64,000 bases of DNA from CAWKOH01 sp963851245 (GTDB lineage: Bacteria > Actinomycetota > Acidimicrobiia > Acidimicrobiales > Palsa-688), in NCBI GenBank assembly GCA_963851245.1, contig CAWKOH010000013.1, forward strand, positions 1 through 64,000. Direction: 5' to 3'. Below the pieces are notes generated by a model that ran no database searches, was not told the origin of the DNA, and saw only the letters and a program-made list of their open reading frames with translations. Positions 44,899 to 54,849 of this stretch are shown here, piece after piece; positions within the stretch are counted from its first letter, which is position 1; every line of letters starts with the position of its first letter. The position numbers and the translations under genes were made by a program.

Positions 44899-45675
44899 TG
44901 CGGCTTCCCGCTTGTCGGCGAAGCCGCACCAGACGTTGAGGCCATGGTCGAACCGGCTGGGGTCTCTGCCCGCTCGGGCGGCCTCGGCATCGATCTGGTC
45001 GCGTACTGCGGCGAACCGGCGGGGCGAGACCCATATGCCAAGCCACCCGTCGCCGAGCCTGGCGGCGCGGCTGACCGCGGCGTCGGAACGTCCGCCGACT
45101 ATGACCGGAATCGACGGGGACGGTGCCGGTGCGATGAGAGCGTCTTTGAACGAGAAGAACTCGCCGTTGAAGCTCACCGGCTTGCCTTCGCCCAAGCTGC
45201 GTAGGACTTGCAGGCTTTCGTCCATCCGCCTTCCGCGGGTCTTGGGGTCCGCTCCGCAGACCTCGATCTCGTGGGGGTCCTCGCCGCCGATCCCGACTCC
45301 GAGGGTGAGCCGACCGGGTGCTACCTGTGCGATGGTGGCGAGCTGGCGGGCGACCAGCACTGGGTGGCGCAACGGCAGCAGGTATAGCCCGACATACACC
45401 GGCAGTCGAGCCTGAGCGGCGAGCATCGAAGTGGCGGTGATCAGCCCGTCCGATCCCGCTCCAACGAAGAAGCTGACGTGATCGGCGACGCAGAGGTGAT
45501 CGATGCCCGCGTCGGCGGCCCGGGTGAGCAGCGCCGGGAGTTGCTCTGGGCCGCCGCTGATGGGCTCCAGGGCTGACGGGAAGAACCCGACGCGGACGCT
45601 ATCCATCCACCGGCTCTGAGGTCCGCCGTCGGTCGTCGACGGCGACAACCCGCTTGGGACGGTTCCGGGGCTCAT
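44899..45675 (-). pseudogene. LLM-class F420-dependent oxidoreductase, 3' truncated
   Basis: Residues from MDSVRVGFFPSALEPISG through ITATSMLAAQARLPVYVGLY, RLTLGVGIGGEDPHEIEVCG and PVIVGGRSDAAVSRAARLGD define a luciferase-like monooxygenase of the F420-dependent type. After NVWCGFADKREAARL the sequence joins the IS110 fragment, so about 40-50 C-terminal residues are lost; the frame is open to 44842. ATG 45675 follows GGGAGG and lies 10 bp after the YdhR gene. F420 binding is inferred from the family. Confidence 0.75.
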
Positions 45676-45685
45676 CGTGGCCTCC

Positions 45686-46003
45686 CTAGCATCGAGGCGG
45701 CTGCGGCGTCGGTGCGGTGATCGCGGTCGGCGCGTCGAGGACGTCGTATTCGCGGATGGTGACGTCCTTTAGCGCCGGGTTGGTGTACATGCCTCGGAAC
45801 AGGTCGGTCTGGCGGGAACGGTCGGCGTCTTGCCGGGAGGCGAACAGGTAGACCCCGCCGAACGTGTCGGAGGCGGCGTCGGCCAGCCACCACTTGGCGG
45901 CCAAGCCGGGCCAGGCGTTGAATTCGGGGGCGATGTGCAAAGCGTGTGCGGTGTAGTCCTCGGCTGGGATGTTCAGGCCGAAGGTGACGATGCGGATGCG
46001 CAT
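45686..46003 (-). CDS. YdhR-like monooxygenase-fold protein
   Basis: A 105-residue ferredoxin-like-fold protein: MRIRIVTFGLNIPAEDYTAH, APEFNAWPGLAAKWWLADAA and FGGVYLFASRQDADRSRQTD. It matches the YdhR putative mono-oxygenase family, in which small alpha/beta barrels act as oxygenases or stress proteins. First gene of an operon with the LLM oxidoreductase. The promoter region contains a 22-bp palindrome (46075-46096). Confidence 0.75.
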   Translation of the reverse strand: MRIRIVTFGLNIPAEDYTAHALHIAPEFNAWPGLAAKWWLADAASDTFGGVYLFASRQDADRSRQTDLFRGMYTNPALKDVTIREYDVLDAPTAITAPTPQPPRC

Positions 46004-46074
46004 GAAGGTTCCTTTCTCATCGGATGGCACCCTCTTGACGGTAAGAAGCCAGCGCGCTCGGCGCATCGGCCGGA

Positions 46075-46106
46075 CGCTCCATTCGCGAATGGAGCGCCGA
46101 ATGGAG
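46075..46106. promoter_or_regulatory. 22-bp palindromic operator with extra half-site
   Basis: A perfect palindrome of half-site CGCTCCATTCG spans 46075-46096, and a further half-site CGAATGGAG follows at 46098-46106. It sits between the divergent YdhR and acyl-CoA dehydrogenase genes. Length and symmetry resemble LuxR-type boxes, and an ATPase-LuxR regulator is the next gene but one. Confidence 0.65.
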
Positions 46107-46153
46107 AGTTCGCCCGACGAATAGGCACCGGTCGGGTTCGTAGCGTCGCCGCC

Positions 46154-47150
46154 ATGACAACAACCAGCTCCACCATGATCCGTTCTCTGCCCGAGGAGAC
46201 CCTTCTGGGGTTTCGGAAGCGTGCTGCTCACCACGATGCCGTGGGCCGCTACGCCGTCGAAGATCTGGCCGATCTCCGCGCCGCCGGCTGGTTCGCGGCG
46301 GCATTACCCGAAGACCGCGGTGGCCTCGGCCTGAACCTGGCCGAGCTGGCCGGCGAGCAGCGCCGGATGGCGCGCTACTCGCCCGCCACGGCCCTGTCGA
46401 CCTGCATGCACCACTACTGGGTGGGCCTGGCGGCCGACCTGCACCGCATGGGCCTGCCCGAAGCGGACCTGATCACCGGATACGTCACGGACGGCGACAT
46501 CCTCGCCTCGGGGCATGCAGAGGTGGGAAACGACATCCCGGTGGGGTTGTCCACGACGTCCGCGACTCGAGTCGAGGGCGGCTGGCGGATCACCGGCCGC
46601 AAGATGTTCGGCTCTCTCGGCCCTCACTGGAACCGGCTCGGATTCCACGCCATGGACCCATCCTGTGGTGGCGGTGATGTTGGTGTGGGCGCTGACGCTC
46701 ATCGCCAACGTGTACGTCGGTATCGCCGAGCGGGCGCTGGAGATCGCGGTCGAACAGGCCGCCCGACGCACCTCCATCGCCATCCCGCGCGGCACCTTGG
46801 CCCACCATCCGCTGGTTCAGCATCAGGTCGCCGACATGTACCTGACGCTCGACGCGGCGCGCTCGTGCGTCGACGCGGTGGCACGGGACTGGGTCACCGG
46901 CGTCGACCACGGAGCGATGTGGGCGGCAAAGGTGCTGGCCGCCAAGTGGCAGGCCACGGTCGGCGCCAACCGGGTCGTGGACCTGGCCTGCGAGGTGGTC
47001 GGCGGCTCCTCCTACCGGCGGGGTACGGAACTGGAGCGGCTGTCACGAGATGTGCGCGCCGCCCGGTTCCATCCCGGCACGGACGCGTTCACCCATGAAA
47101 CCCTCGGCAAGGCGCTGCTCGGCGTGGACGGGGACGGCCCCCGCTGGTGA
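46154..47150 (+). pseudogene. Acyl-CoA dehydrogenase, internally deleted
   Basis: The N-terminal part gives VGRYAVEDLADLRAAGWFAA, LPEDRGGLGLNLAELAGEQR and GWRITGRKMFGSLGPHWNRL. Near 46660 the frame changes and homology resumes only with IANVYVGIAERALEIAVEQA and CEVVGGSSYRRGTELERLSR. The middle substrate-binding region (about 80 residues, with the D-x-M-G-M-R loop) is missing, so the gene carries a deletion plus a frame change. Start is ATG 46154. It faces the YdhR operon across the palindrome. Confidence 0.75.
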
Positions 47151-47153
47151 CGC

Positions 47154-49121
47154 TCAGCCGGCCAGGCCGGCAGCTACCGCGGCCCGGGCTGCCTGGGTGC
47201 GGTTGTGCACCCCGAGTTTGAGGAAGATGTTGCTGACATGCCGGTTGGCGGTGCGCTCGCTGATGAACAGCACCTCGGCTAGCTGCGCGTTGGTCATCCC
47301 CTCGGCAAGCAGGGCCAGCACCTCCTGCTCCCGGGCGGTCAGGATGAACAACGGGGGTCGCTCGACGCCCGCGGGGTCAGCCGGCGGCCGGTCGGCCGCC
47401 GGTACGCCGCCAGACCCGCCGTCCCCGTCGGCCTGCGCGTCGAGGTGGAGCGGCTCTGCCGGGCCGGGACTGGCTTGCTCGGCCAGGACGTGGCGGCCTA
47501 TCCACGCATCGACACCACCAGGGCCGAAGTCGAGACAAGCGAGGGCGAAGCGCCGGCCGCCGACTTCGACCTCACCCAGGAGGTCGAACCCCATCACCCG
47601 AAGCACGGGCGCCGAGGCCGACCAGTCGATCATGACCGTGTACACGCGCCGCAGACTCGCCCGCAGCTGCAGATAGGTACGCTTGAGATCGGTCACCAGC
47701 GTCGCCACCTCGGGCGTGGGCCGCTCGCCGTGGCGGCCCCCCAGCGCCCAACGGAACATCACCGCAGTGGCGCCCGGCGGCATGGGCTCGTCCCGCATGT
47801 GGCCGGCGACGGCCTGCACTAAGGGGTCTCCATCCGGTGAGCCAGCCCGGTCGTCTACGGCTGCGGTGACCGAGAACCCAGCGACTCCGCCGTCGCTGGT
47901 GCGCACCACCGCGAAGGTGTCGCGGCGCGCCCGCCACCACCTTTCGACGAGCCGGGCGGATTCCTCCCCGGCGAACCGCCGGGCGATGGTCAGGATCTCG
48001 TCATGATCCTCGCTGCGGGCCTGCTCGGCTGGGTGCTGCAGCATCCCCGGCGGTGCATACGCGTTACGGATCAGCGGGTTCTGCACAAGGTGCAACAAAT
48101 CGGCGGTGCTCTCCCAATCCGGAACATGCGCCGCCGATTCCAGGATGGCCCGCGCGGCGCGGGCCCTGAGCGCGCGCACCCGGGCCGGGTCTCGCAGCTC
48201 CAACGCCTCGAGCAGGACCGGGGCCGCGAGCCCGGATAGCTCGACACCGGCCGCGGTCGTCACCGTGAACGGCAAACCGCGCAGGTCCCGCCACGCCTGC
48301 TCCACATCCGCCTCGTCGACCACCGCGGCGAGCAGAGGCAGGGTCACCCGGCGCAGGACCGCCACCGCCTCGGCGACGGCCCGTTCCCGCGGCCCCAGGT
48401 CGTCCAGCATCACCGCGAACAGCTCTTCGACCACCTCCGCCGGCGCACCCGAACCGAGCGCCAGGCCGGGCCGGCGGGCCAGCGCCTCACCCGCGACAAC
48501 CACGGCGAGGGGGTGTCCACGGGCGAACGCCCGGATCCGCTCGGCGTCGTCGCCCCGGATCCCGCGGGCGGCGAGAAGCCGGTCGACGTCGCCGTCGGTC
48601 AGCGGCCCGACCACCAGTTCGCCGAGCAGGCTGCGCCATCCGGGCGCCGTGCGCCACGCTACGTTCGGCCCGCGGCGGCCGACCAGCAGGGTGGTGGCGG
48701 TGCCCGGGAGGGCGCTGATCAGCTCATTACGGATCCAGCCGTCGAGCAGGTTGAGCCGCTCGAAACTGTCGATCACCAAGACATCGACCCCGGCCGCGGC
48801 TACCTGCTCGGCCGCCGCGATGGCCGACGGCGGCGCCGATCGTCCCAGCGCGGAGCCGAGGGCGGCCAACGCACCCGGCACTGTCGGCTCCATCCGGCGC
48901 CCATCGAGGCTCACCCACTTCACCGGCAGCGCGGCCAGCGTCCCGGTGACCAGCGTGGTCTTGCCGATCCCACCCGGTCCGTGCACGAACACCGCCGCTG
49001 GTCCCTGCGGGACCAGCAGCGCGGCCAGACGCCCACGCTCCTCGGCCCGGCCGAGGAGGGCCACCGATTCGGCAGCCACCAGGCGGTCGAAAACGGAACC
49101 CCCCGGGGGGGGCAGGCTCAT
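47154..49121 (-). CDS. ATPase-LuxR regulator with acetyltransferase-like region
   Basis: A 655-residue protein: Walker A VHGPGGIGKTTLVT, Walker B DVLVIDSFERL, a helical middle, then RVYTVMIDWSASAPVLRVMG and FDLLGEVEVGGRRFALACLD, which resembles the end of a GNAT acetyltransferase fold, and finally a LuxR helix-turn-helix (LTAREQEVLALLAEGMTNAQ). It is convergent with the acyl-CoA dehydrogenase remnant, 3 bp apart. ATG 49121 is chosen; the longer frame adds Pro-rich residues without a ribosome binding site. Its target could be the palindrome at 46075. Confidence 0.8.
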   Translation of the reverse strand: MSLPPPGGSVFDRLVAAESVALLGRAEERGRLAALLVPQGPAAVFVHGPGGIGKTTLVTGTLAALPVKWVSLDGRRMEPTVPGALAALGSALGRSAPPSAIAAAEQVAAAGVDVLVIDSFERLNLLDGWIRNELISALPGTATTLLVGRRGPNVAWRTAPGWRSLLGELVVGPLTDGDVDRLLAARGIRGDDAERIRAFARGHPLAVVVAGEALARRPGLALGSGAPAEVVEELFAVMLDDLGPRERAVAEAVAVLRRVTLPLLAAVVDEADVEQAWRDLRGLPFTVTTAAGVELSGLAAPVLLEALELRDPARVRALRARAARAILESAAHVPDWESTADLLHLVQNPLIRNAYAPPGMLQHPAEQARSEDHDEILTIARRFAGEESARLVERWWRARRDTFAVVRTSDGGVAGFSVTAAVDDRAGSPDGDPLVQAVAGHMRDEPMPPGATAVMFRWALGGRHGERPTPEVATLVTDLKRTYLQLRASLRRVYTVMIDWSASAPVLRVMGFDLLGEVEVGGRRFALACLDFGPGGVDAWIGRHVLAEQASPGPAEPLHLDAQADGDGGSGGVPAADRPPADPAGVERPPLFILTAREQEVLALLAEGMTNAQLAEVLFISERTANRHVSNIFLKLGVHNRTQAARAAVAAGLAG

Positions 49122-49796
49122 CCCCGGAATGATAGGCCGTTTGTCAGCACACGGCGGGTCGCCGGATGCTGCACTCGGCGGCGGTCCCGGTCGGGCACTC
49201 ACGGCACGATCCGCCCATCCCAAACCGACACTTTGGCAGAAGCTGCGTACACGCGCCCGGCTGGCTGCTCAATCTGGACGCAATGGACTACCCTCTCCCC
49301 CACTTTCACCACTGCCCCAAAACGCCCTGCCGTGAGCCGCTCGAAATTGCGTCCCACTCCGCCGGGCTTGGGACGGGCCTTGGCGGGGTCGGTGATCGCA
49401 TCGCCGGAGGTGGTCGACGCGCCTCGTAGTGCCGGGTAACCCTTTGGAACGCCGCTGTGTCGGCTCGGTCTCGCTGATCGGGTCGATTCGGGCGTTGGCG
49501 GGCACGACTTCTTGTGGCGGCCAACTCCCGCAGACACGAAGGGTCCGCGGGTTCGTCCTGGCACACTGGGGAAGGCGGGCTTCTGGCTCAAGGCCGGGCT
49601 GAGCTCGACCGTGCCGAGCTGGTGGTCGGCGCGGCCGAGCGCAGGTTGGTAATCCTCGCCTTTCGCTACGGCGATCTGCCAGCTGATGGCGCTGCGTTTC
49701 GGGGCTAGATATGCGAAAGCCCGCCGACCTGGACCACGTTGTCCAGGTGGGCGTGCATTTCAGCAGGGTGTCCGCAAAGGGAGCCGAGTGTCTGGG
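49122..49796. other. No recognisable gene; hairpin at 49727-49748
   Basis: No gene seen. ACCTGGAC / GTCCAGGT with a 6-base loop (49727-49748) may terminate the ABC exporter operon, whose last codon is at 49797 on the minus strand. Confidence 0.4.
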
Positions 49797-50612
49797 TTAT
49801 GCGTCGCGATGGGCTACCCGCATGGCTGCGGCTGCGAGGGCGATGGCGGCGTAGATGGCGAGGACAACGATGGCCGTCCTGGGCGTTAGGAGTCCGGCGG
49901 AGTGGTGGACGGTCACGGCGGCCTCGAGTGCGGTTCCGGGCAGGTATTGACGGAAGCCGGCTGGCAGGAACTGGCCGAGGGTGACCCCGCCGACGATGAC
50001 CATTATCAGTGCGGTGGTCGCTCCTGCGGTGTGTCGGATGATGCCGCCGAGGCCGACGCCGAGGATAGCGACGAGGCTTACCCCGATGGCACCGAAGATG
50101 ATGGCCTGCAGTACGCCGGGGTGTCCGAGGGACACTTGGAGGTGCTTGGCGATGAAGACTCGCTGACCGGCTTCGAAGCTGACGAGGTTGCATAGCAGTA
50201 CCACTGGGAAGACGAACGCCGCGCTGACCGCTGCCTTGGCTGCGAGCAGGAGGGGTCGGGTGGGTGTTGCGGTGAAGGTGGACCGGATCATCCCGGTGGC
50301 GTATTCGGCTGTCACGGATCGCACGGCGAGCGAGGCGAGCAGGGCGACGCCCACGAGGAAGACGCCGCCTAACGAGCAGGCGGTTGGGTCGAATGACCGG
50401 CGTTGGGAAGCGCTCATGGTGGCCCATTGACTGGCCTGGGAGGCGCAGAGGATGACACCCAGCCCGATAGAGGTGACGATGGCCATGACGGTCATGCGCC
50501 ACGTGGAGGGCAGGGTGTGGAATTTGGTCCACTCGGCTTTGAGGGTCCGGCTGATCGCGGTGGTCAGCCCAGTGGAAGCGGCGTGAATGGGGTAGGTGGT
50601 GGTTGCGGTCAT
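49797..50612 (-). CDS. ABC-2 type permease
   Basis: A 271-residue membrane protein with about six helices: MTVMAIVTSIGLGVILCA, GVFLVGVALLASLAVRSVTA, AAVSAAFVFPVVLLCNLVSF, IIFGAIGVSLVAILGVGLGG and others. It begins with KAEWTKFHTLPSTWR, the usual start of drug or bacteriocin exporter permeases (ABC-2/ABC-5 type). It follows the ATPase gene by one base, so they form one export pump of unknown cargo. Confidence 0.85.
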   Translation of the reverse strand: MTATTTYPIHAASTGLTTAISRTLKAEWTKFHTLPSTWRMTVMAIVTSIGLGVILCASQASQWATMSASQRRSFDPTACSLGGVFLVGVALLASLAVRSVTAEYATGMIRSTFTATPTRPLLLAAKAAVSAAFVFPVVLLCNLVSFEAGQRVFIAKHLQVSLGHPGVLQAIIFGAIGVSLVAILGVGLGGIIRHTAGATTALIMVIVGGVTLGQFLPAGFRQYLPGTALEAAVTVHHSAGLLTPRTAIVVLAIYAAIALAAAAMRVAHRDA

Positions 50613-50613
50613 G

Positions 50614-51543
50614 TCAGGCTCCTTGGGTTGCGCCGGCCAGCTGGCCGCCGTGGTAGTCGATTTCGTTGCGGGTCAGTTCGAAGAAGGCCTGCTCGAGGGA
50701 CGCCTCGTTGGCGGCGAGTTCGACCAGGGTGATGCCGTGGGTGGCGGCGACTCCGCCGATGGCGGTGGAGTCGAGGCCGGTCACGACCATGGCTCCGTCG
50801 GGGCTGGACTCGACCAGGGCGCCGCGCCGGGTCAGGGCGTTGGCCAGGTCGGTCTGCTCCAGGGCACGAACACGCACGGTCGGGGCGGCGTTGCCGTTGA
50901 TGAACTCTTCGGTGCCGGCGTCGGCGATGATGCGGCCTCTGCCGATGACGAGCAGGTGATCGGCGGTCTGGGCCATCTCGCTCATGAGATGGCTGGACAG
51001 GAACACCGTGCGGCCTTCGGCGGCCAAGGACTTCATTAGGTTCCGGATCCACAGGATGCCGTCGGGGTCGAGGCCGTTGATCGGCTCGTCAAACATGAGC
51101 GTCTCCGGATCGCCGATGAGGGCGGCGGCAATACCGAGACGCTGGTTCATACCCAGCGAGAAGGTCCCGACCCGCTTCCCAGCGACCTCGCTGAGGCCGA
51201 CCATGTCGAGCACTTCAGCCACGCGGCGACGGTCGATGCCGTTGCTGTCGGCGAGCCACTTGAGATGGTTAGCGGCGGTCCGGCCGCCGACGATGGCCTT
51301 GGCGTCCAGCAGTGCCCCCACGGATCGGAGAGGGTCGGTCAGCTCCCGATAGGACTTGCCGTTGACCGTGACCGAGCCGCAGCTCGGAGCGTCAAGGCCC
51401 AGGATCATGCGCATGGTGGTCGACTTGCCGGCGCCGTTGGGGCCGAGGAAGCCGGTCACCTGTCCTGGCTTCACGGTGAATGACACCTCGTCCACCGCAA
51501 CTGTCTCGCCATAGCGCTTGGTCAGGTCGTTTGCCTCGATCAT
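50614..51543 (-). CDS. ABC exporter ATP-binding protein
   Basis: A 309-residue ATPase with intact motifs: Walker A LGPNGAGKSTTMRMIL, signature FSLGMNQRLGIAAAL, Walker B LMFDEPINGLDPDG and switch His in FLSSHL. The C-terminal 90 residues are of the BcrA/DrrA drug-exporter type. Preceded by GGAAAGGAAG before ATG 51543. Divergent from the BTAD regulator; the 151-bp spacer has three 11-bp direct repeats that fit control by that regulator. Confidence 0.9.
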   Translation of the reverse strand: MIEANDLTKRYGETVAVDEVSFTVKPGQVTGFLGPNGAGKSTTMRMILGLDAPSCGSVTVNGKSYRELTDPLRSVGALLDAKAIVGGRTAANHLKWLADSNGIDRRRVAEVLDMVGLSEVAGKRVGTFSLGMNQRLGIAAALIGDPETLMFDEPINGLDPDGILWIRNLMKSLAAEGRTVFLSSHLMSEMAQTADHLLVIGRGRIIADAGTEEFINGNAAPTVRVRALEQTDLANALTRRGALVESSPDGAMVVTGLDSTAIGGVAATHGITLVELAANEASLEQAFFELTRNEIDYHGGQLAGATQGA

Positions 51544-51592
51544 GGTGCTTCCTTTCCTTGGAGGGTGCGTGGTGTTGGACCCAGCGTGCGCT

Positions 51593-51625
51593 TAGTCCCT
51601 GAGGAGTCACTGACGAGCCACTGAG
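51593..51625. promoter_or_regulatory. Three tandem 11-bp repeats, SARP-type operator
   Basis: TAGTCCCTGAG, GAGTCACTGAC and GAGCCACTGAG occur head to tail. SARP/BTAD regulators bind direct heptamers spaced one helical turn (11 bp), and a BTAD regulator gene starts 70 bp away. Confidence 0.65.
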
Positions 51626-51694
51626 ACGACAAGGATCAGAGCGTCAGGGACACGTCTCGTCCGTTGGCCGGCCGATGGTCGTACGGTTGAGCAC

Positions 51695-54600
51695 GTGGAG
51701 GTCAGGTTCTTCGGCGAGTTCGAGGTGATCCAAGCGGGCGAGCCGGTCCATGTCCGTGGCAGCAAGCAGCGCGCCCTGCTGGCGCTGCTCGCGCTGCAGC
51801 GTGGCGGGCCGGTCGCGCCCGACCGGCTGATCGACGCCTTGTGGGGGGACGGGGAATCGGCCAACCCGGCGAACGCCCTGCAGGCACAGATCGGCCAGCT
51901 GCGACGCACCCTCGGGCCGACGGCCATTGTCACTAGCGGGGCCGGCTACGCCCTCGCAGTCGATCCCGACGACGTGGACGCCGTCCGTTTCGAGCGTTTG
52001 GTACAGACTGGCCGGCGGTTGGTCGAGAAGGGAGACGTCCAGGCGGGATCGGTCGCGCTCAGCGAAGCGCTCGCGTTGCGGCGTGGCGAGCCGTTGGGCG
52101 AGTTCGCTTACGCCGGCTTCGCCGATATGGAACGGGCGCACCTCGACGAGTTGACCCTCGTGGCGTTGGAGGCCCACGCCGAAGCGGACCTGGCCCTGGG
52201 TCGGCATAGTGAGGTCATCGGCCGGTTGGAGCCGCTTTGTCGTGAACACCCTCTTCGCGAAGGTCTGTGGGAGATGCTCATCGTTGCCCTGTACCGCGAC
52301 AGACGGCAGGCCGAGGCTCTGCGCGCCTACAGCGAAATCCGGGACCGCTTGGTCGAGGGGTTGGGAATCGATCCTGGCGCGGCGCTTCGAGAGCTCGAGG
52401 CCCGCATCTTGACCCAGGACCCGACCCTCGCCCCAACTGCTCCAGCCCGGCTCCGGGACGCCGGGGACTCGACGATGGCCGGTAACCTGCGCGAACAGCT
52501 GAGCAGTTTCGTCGGCCGGCGTGCCGAGCTCGAGGAGTTGAGCGAGACGTTGCGCACCTGCCGACTCGTGACATTGGTCGGCCCCGGGGGAGTCGGCAAG
52601 ACTAGGCTGGCAGTGGAGGCGGCTGCTTCCTTACGCGTCGAGCATCCAGACGGCGCCTGGTTGGTAGAGCTGGCCAGCGTCACCGAACAAGAAGGTGTTG
52701 GACCGGCCGCGGCGGGTGCGCTCGGGGCCGCCGCGTCCTCGCTTGGAAGTCCCCATTCGCCGGGCACCATCGTCGAGCTCATCGTTCAACATCTGCTCGG
52801 GCGATCTCTCGTGATAGTCCTTGACAACTGTGAGCATGTGATTGAGCGGGCGGCGACGCTGGCTGACACCCTGGTCGGCGCGGTGCCTGGTGTCCGACTG
52901 ATCGCGACGAGCCGTCAGCCTCTCGGCGTCCCGGGCGAGGTGCTGGTTCCGGTGGCTGGCTTGCCTGGGCCGGTCGCCGTGGAGCTGTTCGTCGATCGCG
53001 CTCGGGCGGTCCAACCGGGCTTCAGCCTCGAAGGGCAAGCTGGCGACGTCGTTTCAGAGGTCTGCGTCCGATTGGACGGCCTTCCGTTGGCCATCGAACT
53101 CGCCGCCGCTCGGCTTCGGGCCCTTCCCCTGGCCACTTTGGCCGAACGACTCGACGGCCGCTTCCGTCTGCTGACTGGGGGTGCACGCACCAGACTGCCC
53201 CGCCAGCAGACCCTCCGGGCGGTTGTCGACTGGAGCTACGACCTGCTGTTCGAGGACGAACGCCTCCTGTTCTCACGCCTCTCGGTCTTCGCCGGCGGCT
53301 GCGAGCTGGCGGCCGTGGAGGCAGTCTGCGCCGATGAGCGCGTGCCGCAGAACGAGATCCTCGACATCCTCAGCCGGCTGGTTGACAAGTCCCTGGTGAC
53401 CCTCGACATCGGCTCTTCTCGGGCGCGCTACTCGCAGTTGCAAACCCTCGCGCGAGTACGCGGGCGAACGCCTCGCCGGCTCGGGCGCAGCGGAGGAAAT
53501 CCATGACCGGCACGCCCGTTGGTACCTCGAGCTTGCGGAGCAGGGACGACCCGGACTGCGCGGCGAAGCGGGCATCGAATGGAGAGTTCGACTTGAATCA
53601 GAGATCGACAACTTCCGCGCCGCGCTCGACTGGTTCATCGGACGCGCTCGACGCCCCCTCCGCTCTCGCCCTAGTGGGCAACGTCGCCTATCTGTGGTTT
53701 CTTCGGGCTGACTTCCACGAGGGTTACCGCTGGTCAAGCGACGCTCTCGCCGTCGACCCCTCAAACTCATTCGAAGGACGCCGCGGCTTCGCGGCCGCGT
53801 ACAAGGCCTACTTCTCCAGCATCATCGGCGGCCCACGCTCGGCACTACATGATTTCCACGAGGCAATAGCCGATCTGCGCCAGGCCCACTCACCCGACCT
53901 GGGCGGCGCGCTGCTCGTGCTTGGTGACGTCCTCGCCAGGCTCGGTGACTTCGACGCCTCCCGACAGGCCCTGGCCGAAGCGCTCCCTCTGGTGGTCGAG
54001 AAGGGCGATGAATGGGACATCGCCACTCACGACATGTTCTCCGCCCGAAACCTGGCGGCGCAGGGCCGAACCGACGAAGCCGAGAAACTCACCCGAGCCA
54101 GCGTGGAGCGGCTCCAGGCGTGCGGCGATCACTGGATGATCCTCTACGGACTAGGCATGCTGGCCGGAATCGAGGAGTCACACGGGAACTTCCTGTCCGC
54201 GGCCGCCGCCTACGAAGAGCTCATCGATCTGTGCCGGACAGTCGGAACGACCCACTTCGAATCGATGTGGCTCATCCGGCTCGCCACCTTGCGGGCCCAA
54301 CACGGCGACGACGTCGCCGCCCAACGGCTCTTCGCCGATTCCGCCGCCACCAAGTCTCAACTAGGCAGAACCGCCGCTCTGCTAGGCCGGGCCGGGGCGG
54401 CCCGCCGACTCGGCGATTTCGACTCTTCTCGAGATTGTCTCAACGAGGCAAAAGCCAACTACGACTCCGCTGGCCATCCGAGCGGCTCGACCGCGGCGCT
54501 CATCGGCCTCGCTTGGTGGTCCATCGCCGTGGGCGACATGGCCGCGGCAAACGACTACGCGGAGCAGGCTCGCAGCCGTGCTTCGGAGGCCCCCGACCCG

Positions 54601-54798
54601 CTGGTTAGCATCCTGGCTGAGACGGTGGCCGCCGCCGTCGCCCTGACCTCCTCGCCCAACAAGACGAATCGCAACCGTTTCACGGCCATCCTCGAACAAC
54701 GCGCCACTACCGGCCGGTCCACAGCCTTCTTCGAGGCCACCCTCGACGATCCCGACGTCGAGGCCCTCGCCGCTGCCCACGGGCTCCGTCGCAGTTGA
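51695..54798 (+). pseudogene. BTAD (SARP/AfsR-like) regulator, two frameshifts
   Basis: Domains in order: OmpR-type winged helix (FFGEFEVIQAGEPVHVRGSK, residues 1-95), bacterial transcriptional activation domain (AEADLALGRHSEVIGRLEPL), STAND ATPase with Walker A LVGPGGVGKTRLAV and Walker B VIVLDNCEHV, then TPR-like repeats to LDDPDVEALAAAHGLR. The frame shifts at about 53450 (one extra base in CTCGCGCGAG) and again at about 53645, and the middle frame reads RHARWYLELAEQGRPGLRGE. Corrected length is about 1030 residues. Two shifts that restore the original homology suggest sequencing error or recent decay. Confidence 0.8.
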
Positions 54799-54849
54799 TC
54801 TCAGCACCACCTCAGTACGATCTCAGGCCCGCGGTGCAACCTGGCAGCC

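Noticed and set aside
53577..53591. A 15-base match between 46098 and 53577 (CGAATGGAGAGTTCG)
   Set aside because: It lies inside coding sequence of the BTAD regulator; a match of this size is expected by chance in 64 kb, so it is not taken as a second operator.
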